A stretch of DNA of 36,431 bases from Didymodactylos carnosus (taxonomy: Eukaryota; Rotifera; Eurotatoria; Philodinida; Philodinidae): NCBI GenBank assembly GCA_905250885.1, contig CAJNOQ010001074.1, forward strand, positions 1 through 36,431, given 5' to 3'. Both the position numbers and the translations under genes were made by a program. Below, in pieces: positions 1-9,016 of this stretch (positions are counted from its first letter, which is position 1; each line of letters begins with the position of its first letter). Under the pieces are notes generated by a model. It was not told the DNA's origin, ran no database searches, and was given only the letters and a program-made list of their open reading frames with translations.

Positions 1-640
1 AATGCAAGGCCGAGGTCTCCATCTCCTTTGGTTACGGAGATACAGATGTTTTCCGAGGGCACACCTATCTCGTTCCAGACACGTCTGGGAATCTCAGAAA
101 CAAGTGGATCATAGATAATCGACCATGATGATCATAGTGGCGATATTCGTTTCATTCCCCACTCAACCACAACTTCAGAAAAGTCAATTTGGCGAAAATC
201 CGGTTTTTCGTCTATCACTGTCAAAAACTAAAACCCATATGTTTCACTCATTTCTCGTCCAAAAAGACTCAGATTTGTAGTAAATGATTAGCAGAGATCG
301 TAGAATGCGGTACTGCGCGAAAAAATCGGATCTGAGGTTTGGTTCCGTGGAAGCTTTTCCAGAGACCCGCTAAAAAATCGTAGTCATAAAGTGGAAGCCG
401 CAAGTAATTTTTTCGACTCGATCTACATTCTGTAGCCTATCTGAAAATTTCATGAAAATTTGAAAATTTGAAAAATTTCATTGTATAGTTTGGAAACAGT
501 AAACTTTCGGATTTTGCTTCGAATGGTACACCATGGTAAACCTAACCGGGAGCCCTGATTTTTTTCATAGGTGTACGTCCCAAAGTGTCTACTTTGGGGG
601 TCTGTTGTGATCTGAAAACCGCAGGTCTATCGTCTTTCGT
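1..640. other. left flank, no gene recognised
   Basis: Somewhat less AT-rich than the rest of the window. No open frame with coding character and no clear repeat structure was seen, apart from a short run of GAAAATTT-type repeats near 450-478. It could be the end of an old element or plain intergenic DNA. Confidence 0.4.
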
Positions 641-684
641 TCTCGATTTATTTAAAAAATAATCATTACCGCTGGGTTTTTTTC

Positions 685-1187
685 CTATAATACTACACAA
701 TTGCTCTGTGATATTATCTCCTCTTTGATGGATACGAGAGGAAAGGAAGGCTGTGCTGTATTATGCAGTGATTCTGCTCTCAGAAGAAAAAACGAGACAG
801 AAAAAATTAAAAGAACTTACATAAGTCCTGTATTGTCGGAGAATTGAAGTTGCTGTCTAGTAGAAGGTGTGCAGATTCAGAAAATTGAGACTTAAGATGA
901 ATCTCCAATTCTACGATGAACGGTGGCGACGATGGATCTGTTGAAGGCGGCGGCACATATGAGTATACTAGGAATTTAACATCATTGAATGATTCACCAT
1001 CGACGTCCAACCATCTTTTTATTGTAGGTTCAAAAAACTGGATAATCAGAACGTAAGATGCCATAATACTGAATCTCCACAGTAGACGATCCAAAAATTG
1101 CTGATATGCGTCCGTATCATAGACTTCACATTTTTTGGTACTTGGATGTTCATGCAATTTTACAAGGACGCATTTAACACGATTCAT
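685..1187 (-). CDS. unrecognised PB1/beta-grasp-like protein, paralogue A (two exons)
   Basis: Hand-built model: exon 1 at 1187-821, a 44 nt intron (GTAAGT...GAG-AG), exon 2 at 776-685 ending in TAG. Phase 1 on both sides keeps the frame, giving about 152 aa. The alternative acceptors one or two bases away create immediate stops. I do not recognise the family. The product aligns along its core with the divergently transcribed neighbour at 1691-2397: both have an early beta strand followed by H-x-H/N, a helix of Y..(F/L).D.L type, then TIKRWLDVDGESFNDVK here against TYKVYLDLDEEYFDEVK there. The LDxD(G/E) turn and the strand-helix order recall PB1/ubiquitin-like beta-grasp domains, but that is inference. 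Start chosen at the ATG at 1187; an upstream exon cannot be excluded. No signal peptide or membrane segment is seen. The C-terminal ~30 residues, encoded by exon 2, do not resemble the neighbour's. Confidence 0.55.
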
Positions 1188-1193
1188 CAGCAA

Positions 1194-1690
1194 AAAGCAG
1201 AATCCAACTTACTGTGTTATTGTGTTTGTGAAATCAGCAAAGAAGCTTTTCTGTTGTGGACATCTCTTATTTATATTATATTCACTTTCCAAGTGACGCA
1301 TGTCATTTCCTTTGACTTTTCCTTCTGAATTTTCTTTACGCACAAAATGACGACAAAAAAGAAAAAGTTCTTTCTTTCTTGTTCTTAAAGATGCGGGAAT
1401 ACTTGGAAAGAGACGTTTTATTATTCATTTTTCTTCTTTCCAACCACGAAATTACTTGGAAAAACATACTGGTTAGTAGGTAAAAACCTGTTCATAACTA
1501 TACTTCTTTCCACAGTAAAGAAATAAAATGTTTTTTGAAAATATCTATCCCTACTTTTAAATATCCTGACGAACGCTTCCGTTCGTGAATTGTATATCTA
1601 GGCTACAGCAGTTCCACATTATACGCTTCAGGTATATGCGCACTTAGTCGTATTAACGTAAATAGCTGTTCCATTCATTTCGATCTTCAG
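1194..1690. promoter_or_regulatory. shared intergenic region between the divergent pair
   Basis: About 500 bp between the two head-to-head paralogues, presumably carrying both promoters. No TATA box or other motif stands out. A CTTTCCAAGT near 1284 and an ACTTGGAAAG near 1401 form a spaced inverted repeat of ten bases. A CTTCAG directly before the ATG at 1691 could also be a splice acceptor, which would place a 5' untranslated exon in this interval. Confidence 0.35.
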
Positions 1691-2397
1691 ATGTCGGCGC
1701 TGGATGCACTGGTCTATTTTAATCACAACTGGAAATCGATCACTTTTGCGAACGGTTCAACGTATGGAGATTTAATTGATATACTTGGTAGAACATTAAA
1801 AATCGATTTCACAAAATTATGTATTCAACTTTGGGATGACACCTATAAAGTGTATCTCGATTTAGACGAAGAATATTTTGACGAAGTGAAAGATCTAATA
1901 CATAAATCATTATCGGAGAAAGCATTTTCAATATCGTTTCGATTTATTAGAAGAGCATTTCCCTGTCCGTTACCCAAAACTCCACGCGCGATCACACGAC
2001 AACCAAGTGCCGACAAAAGTAAGAAAGAAAAGTCGTATGTTATCAACCTAAAAAATGTTTAATGAGATTTACTCGTTATATAACGTTTCTGATATATTTT
2101 CACACATTTTGAAAAATGTGTGATGAATTAAATTAACGTAAAAATTTTTAACAGTGTATATTGCTTACCGTTTTATACCTATATATTCCCTTCTTACAAA
2201 TTCATTTTTGTGATGATATAAGTCCTTGACATGCTTTGAAACCACTCAGACACGAAAATAAATTTTATGATCACTAACTGAGAACTTACTCTCTCATTAT
2301 AGGCGCAGATTGTCAATTCGATGAACCAGATACAGACGGTGATCTTTATGGTAGGACCCCAGTAGAAGTAACTCATACAAGGTCTAACGAAGTGTAA
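1691..2397 (+). CDS. unrecognised PB1/beta-grasp-like protein, paralogue B (two exons)
   Basis: Model: exon 1 at 1691-2018, donor GTAAGA, intron 2019-2302 ending CATTATAG, exon 2 at 2303-2397 ending TAA. Both sides are phase 1, so the frame is kept; the product is about 140 aa. Without the intron the first frame stops at 2062. The core (residues 1-92) has the strand-helix-strand pattern described for paralogue A, with YLDLDEEYFDEVKDLI as the best conserved block. Exon 2 encodes an acidic tail beginning ADCQFDEPDTDGDLY. The intron sits at the same place and phase, just after the conserved domain, as in paralogue A, which supports common descent. The ATG follows a CTTCAG, so a 5' untranslated exon is possible. 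The function is unknown; a protein-interaction module is a guess from the fold-like pattern only. Confidence 0.6.
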
Positions 2398-2835
2398 CCA
2401 AAGCGAGAAGTTTCAAAATAATGATTACAAGTAACAACAGTAGCAGCGTTCTCCATTAATACTAAACCAGATTTTTAGAAACTTATGCCATTCTATTCCG
2501 AACACTTTACTCTGTATATTCTGCTAAGAGCTCTTTTCTAATTTATTCTCTTAGTGTACAGTAAGCAAAATACTTTTGTTTTTTTTGTCTTTTCTTATTG
2601 GTACCTGCAAGAATCATATAAAAAATTTAAAAAAGCTGTTGTACAAATAGCCCATGTTTCATTTTTAGACCCATCCAAAATATATGATCTCAAAGTAATT
2701 TATTCCCCACTCCTTTGGTTCATTCGTATTGGCACTAGTCTCCTAATTCTATTTTATAGTTTAAAACGTGGATTTTATTGACTTAAATATGTTCACATCC
2801 TGTTGATGTTTATCACATTAAGTACTATTGATTAT
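2398..2835. other. intergenic, nothing recognised
   Basis: AT-rich DNA downstream of the paralogue B gene. A 75-codon open frame from a GTG at 2554 has no recognisable content and no gene-like neighbours. Confidence 0.4.
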
Positions 2836-3442
2836 GTACCAATGGCCACTTATATTTCATGGCTTTTAGTTGGGTTTGTTTTTAATATATTAATAAAACG
2901 TCGTTAGAAACGGTATGAAACGCGCGTTTTCTCTGAATGCGTTAGCGAACGATCGTTAAAAGAGCCGTTTAAAACGCGTTTTTTGTTCAAAATTTTAGAA
3001 TAACTCGTTCGTCGACGACCTGTTCGTTAACGATTGTTGAACTAACTGTTTTCTGGCGTTTTTGTTGGCCGCGTTTTCTGACGACGTTAAAATGATCGTT
3101 GAAACGCGTTTTAACATGTCGTTTCTAGACGAGTTTACAAAAAGAAGAAAATTAGAAATTATATTATTTTAACGTCGTTAGAAAACACATTCGAGAAATA
3201 AGCCAGAAAATGGTTAATTCAGGTAACAAACGCGTTATTCTGAAGTTTTGAACGACAAAAAACGCGTTTAAACAGCTCTTTTAACGATTGTTCGCTAACG
3301 CATTCAGAGAAAACGCGTGTTCCACGCCATTTCTAACGATATTTTTTCGCCTCGGCAGTGCATAACGGTTGCACCACCACCGTTTTATTAATATATTAAA
3401 AACAAATCCAACTAGAAGCTATGAAACATAAGTCCGCTGTAC
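2836..3442. mobile_element. ~600 bp near-palindromic (foldback) element
   Basis: The outer ~150 bp on each side are inverted copies. The left arm holds TTTTTAATATATTAATAAAA (from about 2879), then TTTCTCTGAATGCGTTAGCG, TCGTTAAAAGAG and CGCGTTTTTTG. The right arm holds the same in reverse complement, down to about 3400. Weaker pairing continues inward, with GACGACGTTAAAAT near 3080 against its inverted partner near 3170, so almost the whole element can fold into one long hairpin. The right arm has an extra ~40 bp near 3345-3385 that the left lacks. Many copies of AACG/CGTT and AACGCG sit inside. There is no open frame, so it is non-autonomous. The exact ends and any target-site duplication are unclear; the best matched outer base pairs are ACTTAT at 2848 against ATAAGT at 3429. 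Confidence 0.75.
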
Positions 3443-3748
3443 TCCATAGATCGGGATCCAGTGGAAAGACCGCAGCTGAAATTTAATACTTTGGTAGAAC
3501 GGAAAGTTATGTCATCAAAATACTTGTGTCAGTACATTATTTTTTACTTTTTATTGACTGACGACATATGATGAATGTATGCATGAACATCCTTCCATTA
3601 AGATTACCATAGATGTCATGTTTTGACGCCAGGCATTTTTTCGAGAATATTATCAGAGAAACCGACAAGAAATATAAATATTAATTTATGCTAACCATCC
3701 AGATAAGAAGCATACTCCACTCACAAACACCCAAGCGTCAAAAAAAAA

Positions 3749-3989
3749 GCTAGTATCGCCCGATTCATCCAGATTAGTAGATTTTTACTCGACTGCAACT
3801 ATTGGGTAACGACAGTGGAAATCGAGTAATCGTGCGATTGCTAGATTTCTTCTAGTTGCAACGATCGATTTAACTATTGCTAGTTGCACATGTAGATACA
3901 TCTAGTTAAAAGTCCCTTTTCCAACTAGTAATCTAAATGGCAACTAGTCATGTATCGCCCGATTCCAGACGAAATGTATCTAGATTTTT
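3749..3989. repeat. pair of ~45 bp direct repeats
   Basis: The sequence TATCGCCCGATTC, followed by CCAGA and a few bases later TAGATTTTT, occurs at 3749-3786 and again at 3943-3989, about 200 bp apart. Between them CTAGTTGCA occurs twice. A CCCAAGC near 3730 and a GCTTGGG near 4006 flank the whole stretch in inverted orientation, so 3730-4012 may be one small element. Confidence 0.5.
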
Positions 3990-4116
3990 CCCATAGGTGA
4001 TGTTTGCTTGGGCAGGATCGAATAGGGGTTGGATTCGGGTTAACGAGAAATGTTTTTCGGGTCAATTAGACAAAAATTCAATGTACACTCTCTCTCGGAT
4101 AAATACTGCCTTCATA

Positions 4117-4921
4117 CCCAGGTCGACGAAAACTGGCATTTAATTGTCCATTAACAGTCTGTTAACTGTATGCCAAAAAATGACCTGTTAATTGTGTAAA
4201 AATCGAATGAAAATTGGCATTTAACAGTCATTATAACGACTTTTTCTTGACTTTGGAATAACAGTGAAAATAATGCCAGATTACAGTCAATGTCCGAAAA
4301 AATGTCGTATTACGGACACCGTTAAATGGCACTTTCGTCCATTTATTAGACCGCGTTAACTAATGCCAAATAAATGTGCCTGTTATGTGTCCGTTTTGAG
4401 GCAGTTTTTTCTCCATTTCAAAATGGCAAAAGACTAATCATAAATTGGCAGCCAGGTTATGATCACCAAGTCATTCACCGTTTTATTCTTCCGTCATGAC
4501 TAGTATAAATGACTCTGATTTTCCAAAAATTATTTAGAGTATGTCTCTTCTTCAATTATTCGAGTCATAGAAACTTGCCTCGAAGAAGTAGTCTGTGGTT
4601 CTTGGGTCGGTGCAGGTGATAGTACCTCAGGTTTCAGATAATATTTTTTTCACATTTTCTAACGGTCTAAAAATTGATATTTAAATGACAAAAAAATGTG
4701 TCCAGCAGGGTTACTGGCAGCAGTTAAATGCCTGTTATTTGACCGTTTTCTAACATTTAAAAAAATGCGAAATAAATGCATTTAAAAGTTCCCAGCTATA
4801 ATGGCACAAAACGGCCTAAAAACTGGGCCAAATGTCATAAAAATTCCATTTAAATGCTCATTAATGGCGTATTAAATAGCATTTAATTGGCAATGAATTA
4901 CACCGTTTTCGACGTCCTGGG
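4117..4921. mobile_element. 805 bp MITE-like element with TA target site
   Basis: The left end reads CCCAGGTCGACGAAAACTGG. The right end in reverse complement reads CCCAGGACGTCGAAAACGG. Both are immediately preceded by TA (4115-4116 and 4922-4923), as expected for a TA target-site duplication. The interior has no open frame. It is filled with variants of TGGCATTTAA and its reverse complement, densest near both ends, for example around 4134, 4217, 4807 and 4876. Such subterminal motif clusters are typical of binding sites for a transposase supplied elsewhere. A Tc1/mariner-like origin would fit the TA but is inference. Confidence 0.75.
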
Positions 4922-5075
4922 TAGCTCATCTTATAAAAAATATTTGCTCTACAAAACTCAGTTGGTAGTGAAAAGTTCGGAAAAAGTCAATTTCCATTAA
5001 CAAATTGGAATTGCAACTGGTCATAAGCGGTCACGTCTATGTAGTGCTCTAAACTGATAGATGATCGTCAATTTT

Positions 5076-5325
5076 CTGACGCAGAATTCCTTTACCCAAT
5101 TACTTGAGCGCACAATTACTAATCACATACTAGCTTTTCAGAAAGCTACGGGAACTAGCCAGAGGAGCTGTATTCTATGTCGCAGCGTAGTAAGTATGAT
5201 CGGTGATCCGAGACACTAAGACATAAGTAGTCTGTTCAAGGTTATTACATGACCTAGCGGAGCCGAGGCTAGAACACAGTACGTTTGCAGTACGTGACGA
5301 ACAACATAACCACTATGCCATGCCG
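5076..5325 (-). mobile_element. tRNA-like SINE, copy 1
   Basis: About 246 bp that recurs at 25375-25631 on the same strand, with roughly 75-80 percent identity by eye. Read on the minus strand, it starts with a polymerase III A box, TGGCATAGTGG (near 5319-5309), that fits TRGCNNAGYNGG. After 34 bases comes a degenerate B box GTTCTAGCCTC; the other copy has the better GTTCGAACTTC. The 34-base gap is tRNA-like. A body of about 170 bp unrelated to tRNA follows. No clear poly(A) or simple-repeat tail and no target-site duplication was identified, so the exact ends are uncertain. This is a dispersed SINE-like family rather than a functional tRNA gene. Confidence 0.65.
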
Positions 5326-6590
5326 TCCGTGATAAGACATGGCTGAGCAAGAACTGTACTTTTACGCATCTTCTACAGAATTGCTTGTCCCACAAAACAT
5401 CACTAGTTTAATTTTGGACTCATTCGTTTAAGTAGCCATTTTAAGTATATCCTCCTCTTTTTTGACCCTCTTGGAAATCGGGGAAGCCGATGTCGGATCG
5501 GGGTGAGATTTATACCATAGGTAGAACATCGAAAAAGAAAATCGAAGTATTTTTGCGCAGTATTCTGACATTCTTCTATGGGTTTTCTGGAAAAATGCAT
5601 TTTTCACACATTAGGACAACCACATTAGGACCCCTCGAAAAATGGTCCGATCTAGCTCGAAATTTTACCACAGGTACCTCCGATTCTATCTCAGGTTAGT
5701 TATTTTTCTTTTCGAAAAATATACTTTCCTTGTTGAGATATTCGAAAAATACTAAAAATCTTGTTTGAAAAACCAGTTTTTCATTCTAAAAATCTCGTTT
5801 GAAGAACATACTTTCTTCTATCATGCTATGTATAAGAAAAATTTTGAATATATAGAAAAATTTACGAACCTAAAAAAAACTGAGATTTTGGAGGCTTTGA
5901 ATGAAAAACTTAAAAACTCATGATGTTTTCAAGGAAGGTCATGGAGAGCTGTGAATGGTCTTATTTTATAGCCCAGACTTTCCTCTACATTAGGCTATGT
6001 TCAGGTTAAAGGGAAAACTTTTCTGCAAAAACGAGGGCGGGGGTACCCTTGACAAGGAATACGAATGAATGTTTTTGAAGTATTTTGAGATGTAAAACAG
6101 CTTGTAAGAGAAAATATTAAGCCTTTCAATATGTCGTTCAGCTACGCTACCTGACTTTCTGAAAAAGAAAAAACTATCAATAATAACGTTAAAAATTGTA
6201 CACATACACCCTTCTGTGTTCGTCACTTTATTTCTGGAATACAAACTCTCTGAATCAGAGAATCTTTATCCAACAGTAATCTCCCATTCCTTTGGTATTT
6301 AATTAAATGAAGCCGTGTTCTATGTTAATGTGTCATGCATTCTAATTGACAACTTCCACTTATACTATGCGGTACAGAAACATTTCTACTCGTCTTATGC
6401 ATACACTGGGTTTCAAAGTCTTTTTGACATATCTAAGGTCACCAAACTCATTTTTCTTCGCAATATTACCATCATCGTCAAGTGTCCGTCGAACTAATGC
6501 GGACGCTTCTGTGTCATTGCTATTAACTTTAAAATGCACTAAAATTCAGACTGAGTTCAATTCTTGACAGGAACAAAAATCCTTTTAATG
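5326..6590. other. intergenic, nothing recognised
   Basis: Short open frames on both strands overlap one another and have no recognisable content. AAAAATCTCGTTTGAA-like words repeat around 5750-5810. No RNA gene or element end was found. Confidence 0.4.
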
Positions 6591-6650
6591 CTTCTTTTTT
6601 AGAAGACACATCAAAGCGATTTCGAAAAAGGCGCTAAAATACGACTAAAT

Positions 6651-6784
6651 GGGATCCGACTTACGTGTCTTTAATGTGACTAGAACAAAGACGTTATAAA
6701 GTGACTGCTAGGTAAAGTCACATCATGTGTCTTCAGAGAAGATACAAAAATGCGGCTTTTTGGGATCCGACTTATGTGTCTTCC
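6651..6784. repeat. short direct repeats GGGATCCGACTTAYGTGTCTT
   Basis: The 21 bp word GGGATCCGACTTA(C/T)GTGTCTT begins at 6651 and again at 6762, with similar AT-rich surroundings. TGTGTCTTC words in both orientations lie nearby (about 6602 and 6726). This may be part of an old small element. Confidence 0.45.
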
Positions 6785-6985
6785 TAGAAGTCGCATTATT
6801 TTTTAGAGTGTATCGTGCACCAAATACTATTAATTTGATTGACAATTGATAACAATAACAAATAACCACAGCCGGATTCATGTGTTTTTGTCTGTGAAAA
6901 TGTGATAATTGATAATATATTACTGAATAAACCGCCAATTATCACCAGAATGACTAACATTGTACATATTTTAATAATTAACGGT

Positions 6986-7190
6986 TGTCAAGGCATTAGC
7001 GATTTTCTCGTTGATGACTCTGTCAAAATTGAAAAGTAAGATATGCATTCGATGGAGCATGAAGAGTTCTATCTGAAGCCATCAAAGAGAGAGTTGGAGC
7101 CAGAGAAGAAACGAATCGCGACGGCTTTTTCTAGAATATCCTCTTCGTCGCATATGATCAAGGCACTAGTTAGCGATTTTCTCGTAGATG
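6986..7190. repeat. ~30 bp imperfect direct repeat
   Basis: TCAAGGCATTAGCGATTTTCTCGTTGATG near 6989 is repeated near 7158 with a 3-base insertion and small changes. The repeat pair leads straight into the hairpin cluster that starts at 7187, so it may mark part of the same element. The stretch between contains an ATG-initiated 103-codon frame from 7043 that runs through the hairpins and is probably not a gene. Confidence 0.5.
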
Positions 7191-7505
7191 GTGTTTGCAG
7201 AAGCAGACGCCGTTGCGAACTCGTTCAAGCAGACGCAGTCCGGAACGGCGTCTGTTTCTGCAAACACCACCGTCCAGGAAGTGGGTGGCAGCTTATGGCC
7301 GAACATCCGAACAGTGATGAACAGCCTGGACTTCTGTGTGAAGAGTATTACTAAATACAGTACTCTTCTTGTCCAGTTGACACCACTGGTCGGTTTTTCG
7401 ACCAAAACCAATAAACTTCCACCACCCACTTCTTCCACCCATTGGATAATGTTCATCCTCCCCTTCTTCTCATTGTCGTCATATATATCGTCCATGGAGG
7501 ATGAA
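7187..7505. repeat. three consecutive DNA hairpins
   Basis: Hairpin 1: GGTGTTTGCAGAAGCAGACG (from 7190) pairs with its inverted copy at 7244-7270, with one mismatch over about 25 bp. Hairpin 2: GGAAGTGGGTGG at 7277 pairs with CCACCCACTTCTTCC at 7422-7436. Inside it, CTGGACTTCTGTGTGAAGAG partly pairs with CTCTTCTTGTCCAG, and the arms extend with TTATGG/CCAATAAA. Hairpin 3: GTTCATCCTCC at 7449 pairs with GGAGGATGAAC at 7495. All three are clearly less AT-rich than the surroundings. No coding function is proposed. This looks like nested or adjacent foldback elements. Confidence 0.7.
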
Positions 7506-7513
7506 CTTGTTGT

Positions 7514-7544
7514 TTTTTATTTTTATTTATTTATTTATTTATTT
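7514..7544. repeat. (TTTA)n microsatellite
   Basis: About six to seven units of TTTA directly after the hairpin cluster; it could be a tail-like sequence. Confidence 0.8.
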
Positions 7545-7721
7545 GTTGTTATGTATCGATAATGATGATGGTGGACGTTTTCTACTTCTTTTTTTTTTGG
7601 CTGCTGAATTTAAATTAATTTAACTTAATTCAGTTTACTTCAATTCAACCTCTAATTTATTCGTAAGTATTTCTTTTCACATACTGCCCTTAGAACTCAT
7701 TCTGCAAACAAACACTAATAA

Positions 7722-8403
7722 AGACCTTTCTATTTATTCGTGGAGGCATTGGATGAACTACAAAATTTGGTTGTTAAGATTTTTAAAGATATTCCAAATC
7801 AAAATTTTCCAATGAAAAAATATCCCAATGATCCATATGGTAAAAGTAAATGACAGATAAACAGGAAAACACTCTTTCCAATTTGAACTTTCTTTTTGAT
7901 TTAGACAATCTGCTATGTTGTACCAGTTAAACAATATCGTCATATAACCATAACACGGCCTGTATCTGATTATTAAGATGTTTATTATGCAAATGTAAGT
8001 ATCTGTAGTTGTCCTTTTCTTGCTTGTTTTCTGTCATCAAATATGCACAATTTTCCTTAGAAACGACTTTACTGCCATCGATATCGACGATTCTCACGTT
8101 TAACTGTGATCGTGGACGAATAAAACAGCTACGTACACTATTACGCTTCACATCGACGTACTATGAATATTGATATTTTTATATTAGTTTTAATAAATTT
8201 ATTACTACTTTGACTGACGTTTTTTTCTTTCTTTTTAGCCCGAGTCTTATTTGAGCCATTTAATTGGTCACGAAGGAGAAGGTAGTTTATTAACGTTGTT
8301 AAAAAGACGTGGCTTGGCATCAGAATTAGTCGTTGGTGAAAAGAATAATGCAAGTGGTACAGGTCTTTCACAATAGATACAGAACTAACAATTGATGGTC
8401 TAG
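7722..8403 (+). pseudogene. decayed M16 metallopeptidase fragment (insulin-degrading enzyme/nardilysin family)
   Basis: Three exon-like blocks on the plus strand follow the order of the second M16 domain in insulin-degrading enzyme and nardilysin. Block 1 (about 7722-7840) reads EALDELQNLVVKIFKDIPN. Block 2 (7905-7994) reads CYVVPVKQYRHITITRPVSD. Block 3 (8239-8403) reads PESYLSHLIGHEGEGSLL, then LASELVVGEKNNASGTGLS and FTIDTELTIDGL. Block 2 has an in-frame TAA directly after VSDY. Block 3 shifts frame between GTGLS and FTIDTE. The junction of blocks 1 and 2 does not keep phase, and in-frame stops lie just before block 1. Acceptors TTTTTAG and donors GTAAGT remain readable. The zinc-binding N-terminal domain and the C-terminal half were not found nearby. 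Whether the parent was IDE or nardilysin is not decided by this piece. Confidence 0.8.
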
Positions 8404-8775
8404 GTACGTTTGCAGCGTTAAATTCTTTAACATGCTTAGTTCTAAACTTGTAATCTTTCCCACATTTTAACATACCAGAAGTAGAGTTTTCCCCTTCTCC
8501 TTTCCGGCACGTCAGATTCTATTAGACAGTTCCTACTTAGCAGTAAACAGAAGTGGAGTCACGAGAGAAAGTAAATGTCTAGTATTTTGGTATTGTGTAA
8601 AACGTGGAACGTTATTTCTTTCCTGTCAAAACAATGGTAAATGATGTCGTGTTTATTTTGTAGAAAAACTTGTCATTAACTATAAGTACGCAATATGATG
8701 AGTCTGTTTATCTTAACACTATCAATTTATGTACATGCCTTGCATAGCCTTCATGTATTACTGAGCTTTCTTTAA

Positions 8776-9016
8776 TTACTCGTCTTCATTTCTATGCTCC
8801 ACTGTGTCCAATTTATCAGGATCAATGTTATATAAGTGTAGAACTTCTTTCTTCATCAAAGTCAGGATGCTGATCAGTATCATCTTTTACAGTAGAAGAG
8901 GATGCTGATGCTGACTTAGATGAAGTTTAGAATCATCGATGTAATCGGTCCAAATTATTCAGATCGGAAACGGGCACGGTCAAAATATTTTCACGTGTGT
9001 AAGTTTTTTCAAACTC
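8776..9016 (-). pseudogene. possible decayed coding fragment, family not recognised
   Basis: On the minus strand one frame reads TYTRENILTVPVSDLNNLD, then RLHR, two close stop codons, then TSSKSASASSSTVKDDTDQH. After a shift of frame it continues as KEVLHLYNIDPDKLDTVEH and an acidic end at a TAA (8778-8776). The amino-acid composition looks like coding sequence with a charged C-terminal tail, and the stops plus a shift suggest decay. I do not recognise a family. It lies next to the M16 fragment but on the opposite strand, so it is probably a separate relic. Confidence 0.3.

Noticed and set aside
5076-5325. A functional tRNA gene
   Set aside because: The boxes and their spacing are tRNA-like, but no acceptor stem or full cloverleaf can be formed and the similarity between copies extends well past tRNA length.
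7043-7354. 103-codon ATG frame as a gene
   Set aside because: It runs straight through two perfect DNA hairpins and a direct repeat; the opposite strand is equally open there, as expected for a palindrome.
7927-8151. Minus-strand frame containing DNYRYLHLHNK, which resembles the N-terminal YRYLxLxN motif of insulin-degrading enzyme/nardilysin
   Set aside because: It is antisense to the well-supported plus-strand M16 block 2 (…RPVSD then DVYYAN and the GTAAGT donor). The same DNA cannot be both, and no further M16 motif follows on the minus strand, so it is a coincidence.
8141-8473. 110-codon minus-strand frame MLKCGKDYKFRTKHVKEFNAA...
   Set aside because: Most of it is antisense to block 3 of the M16 pseudogene. 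The first ~30 residues look protein-like but match nothing I recognise and have no splice or start support.
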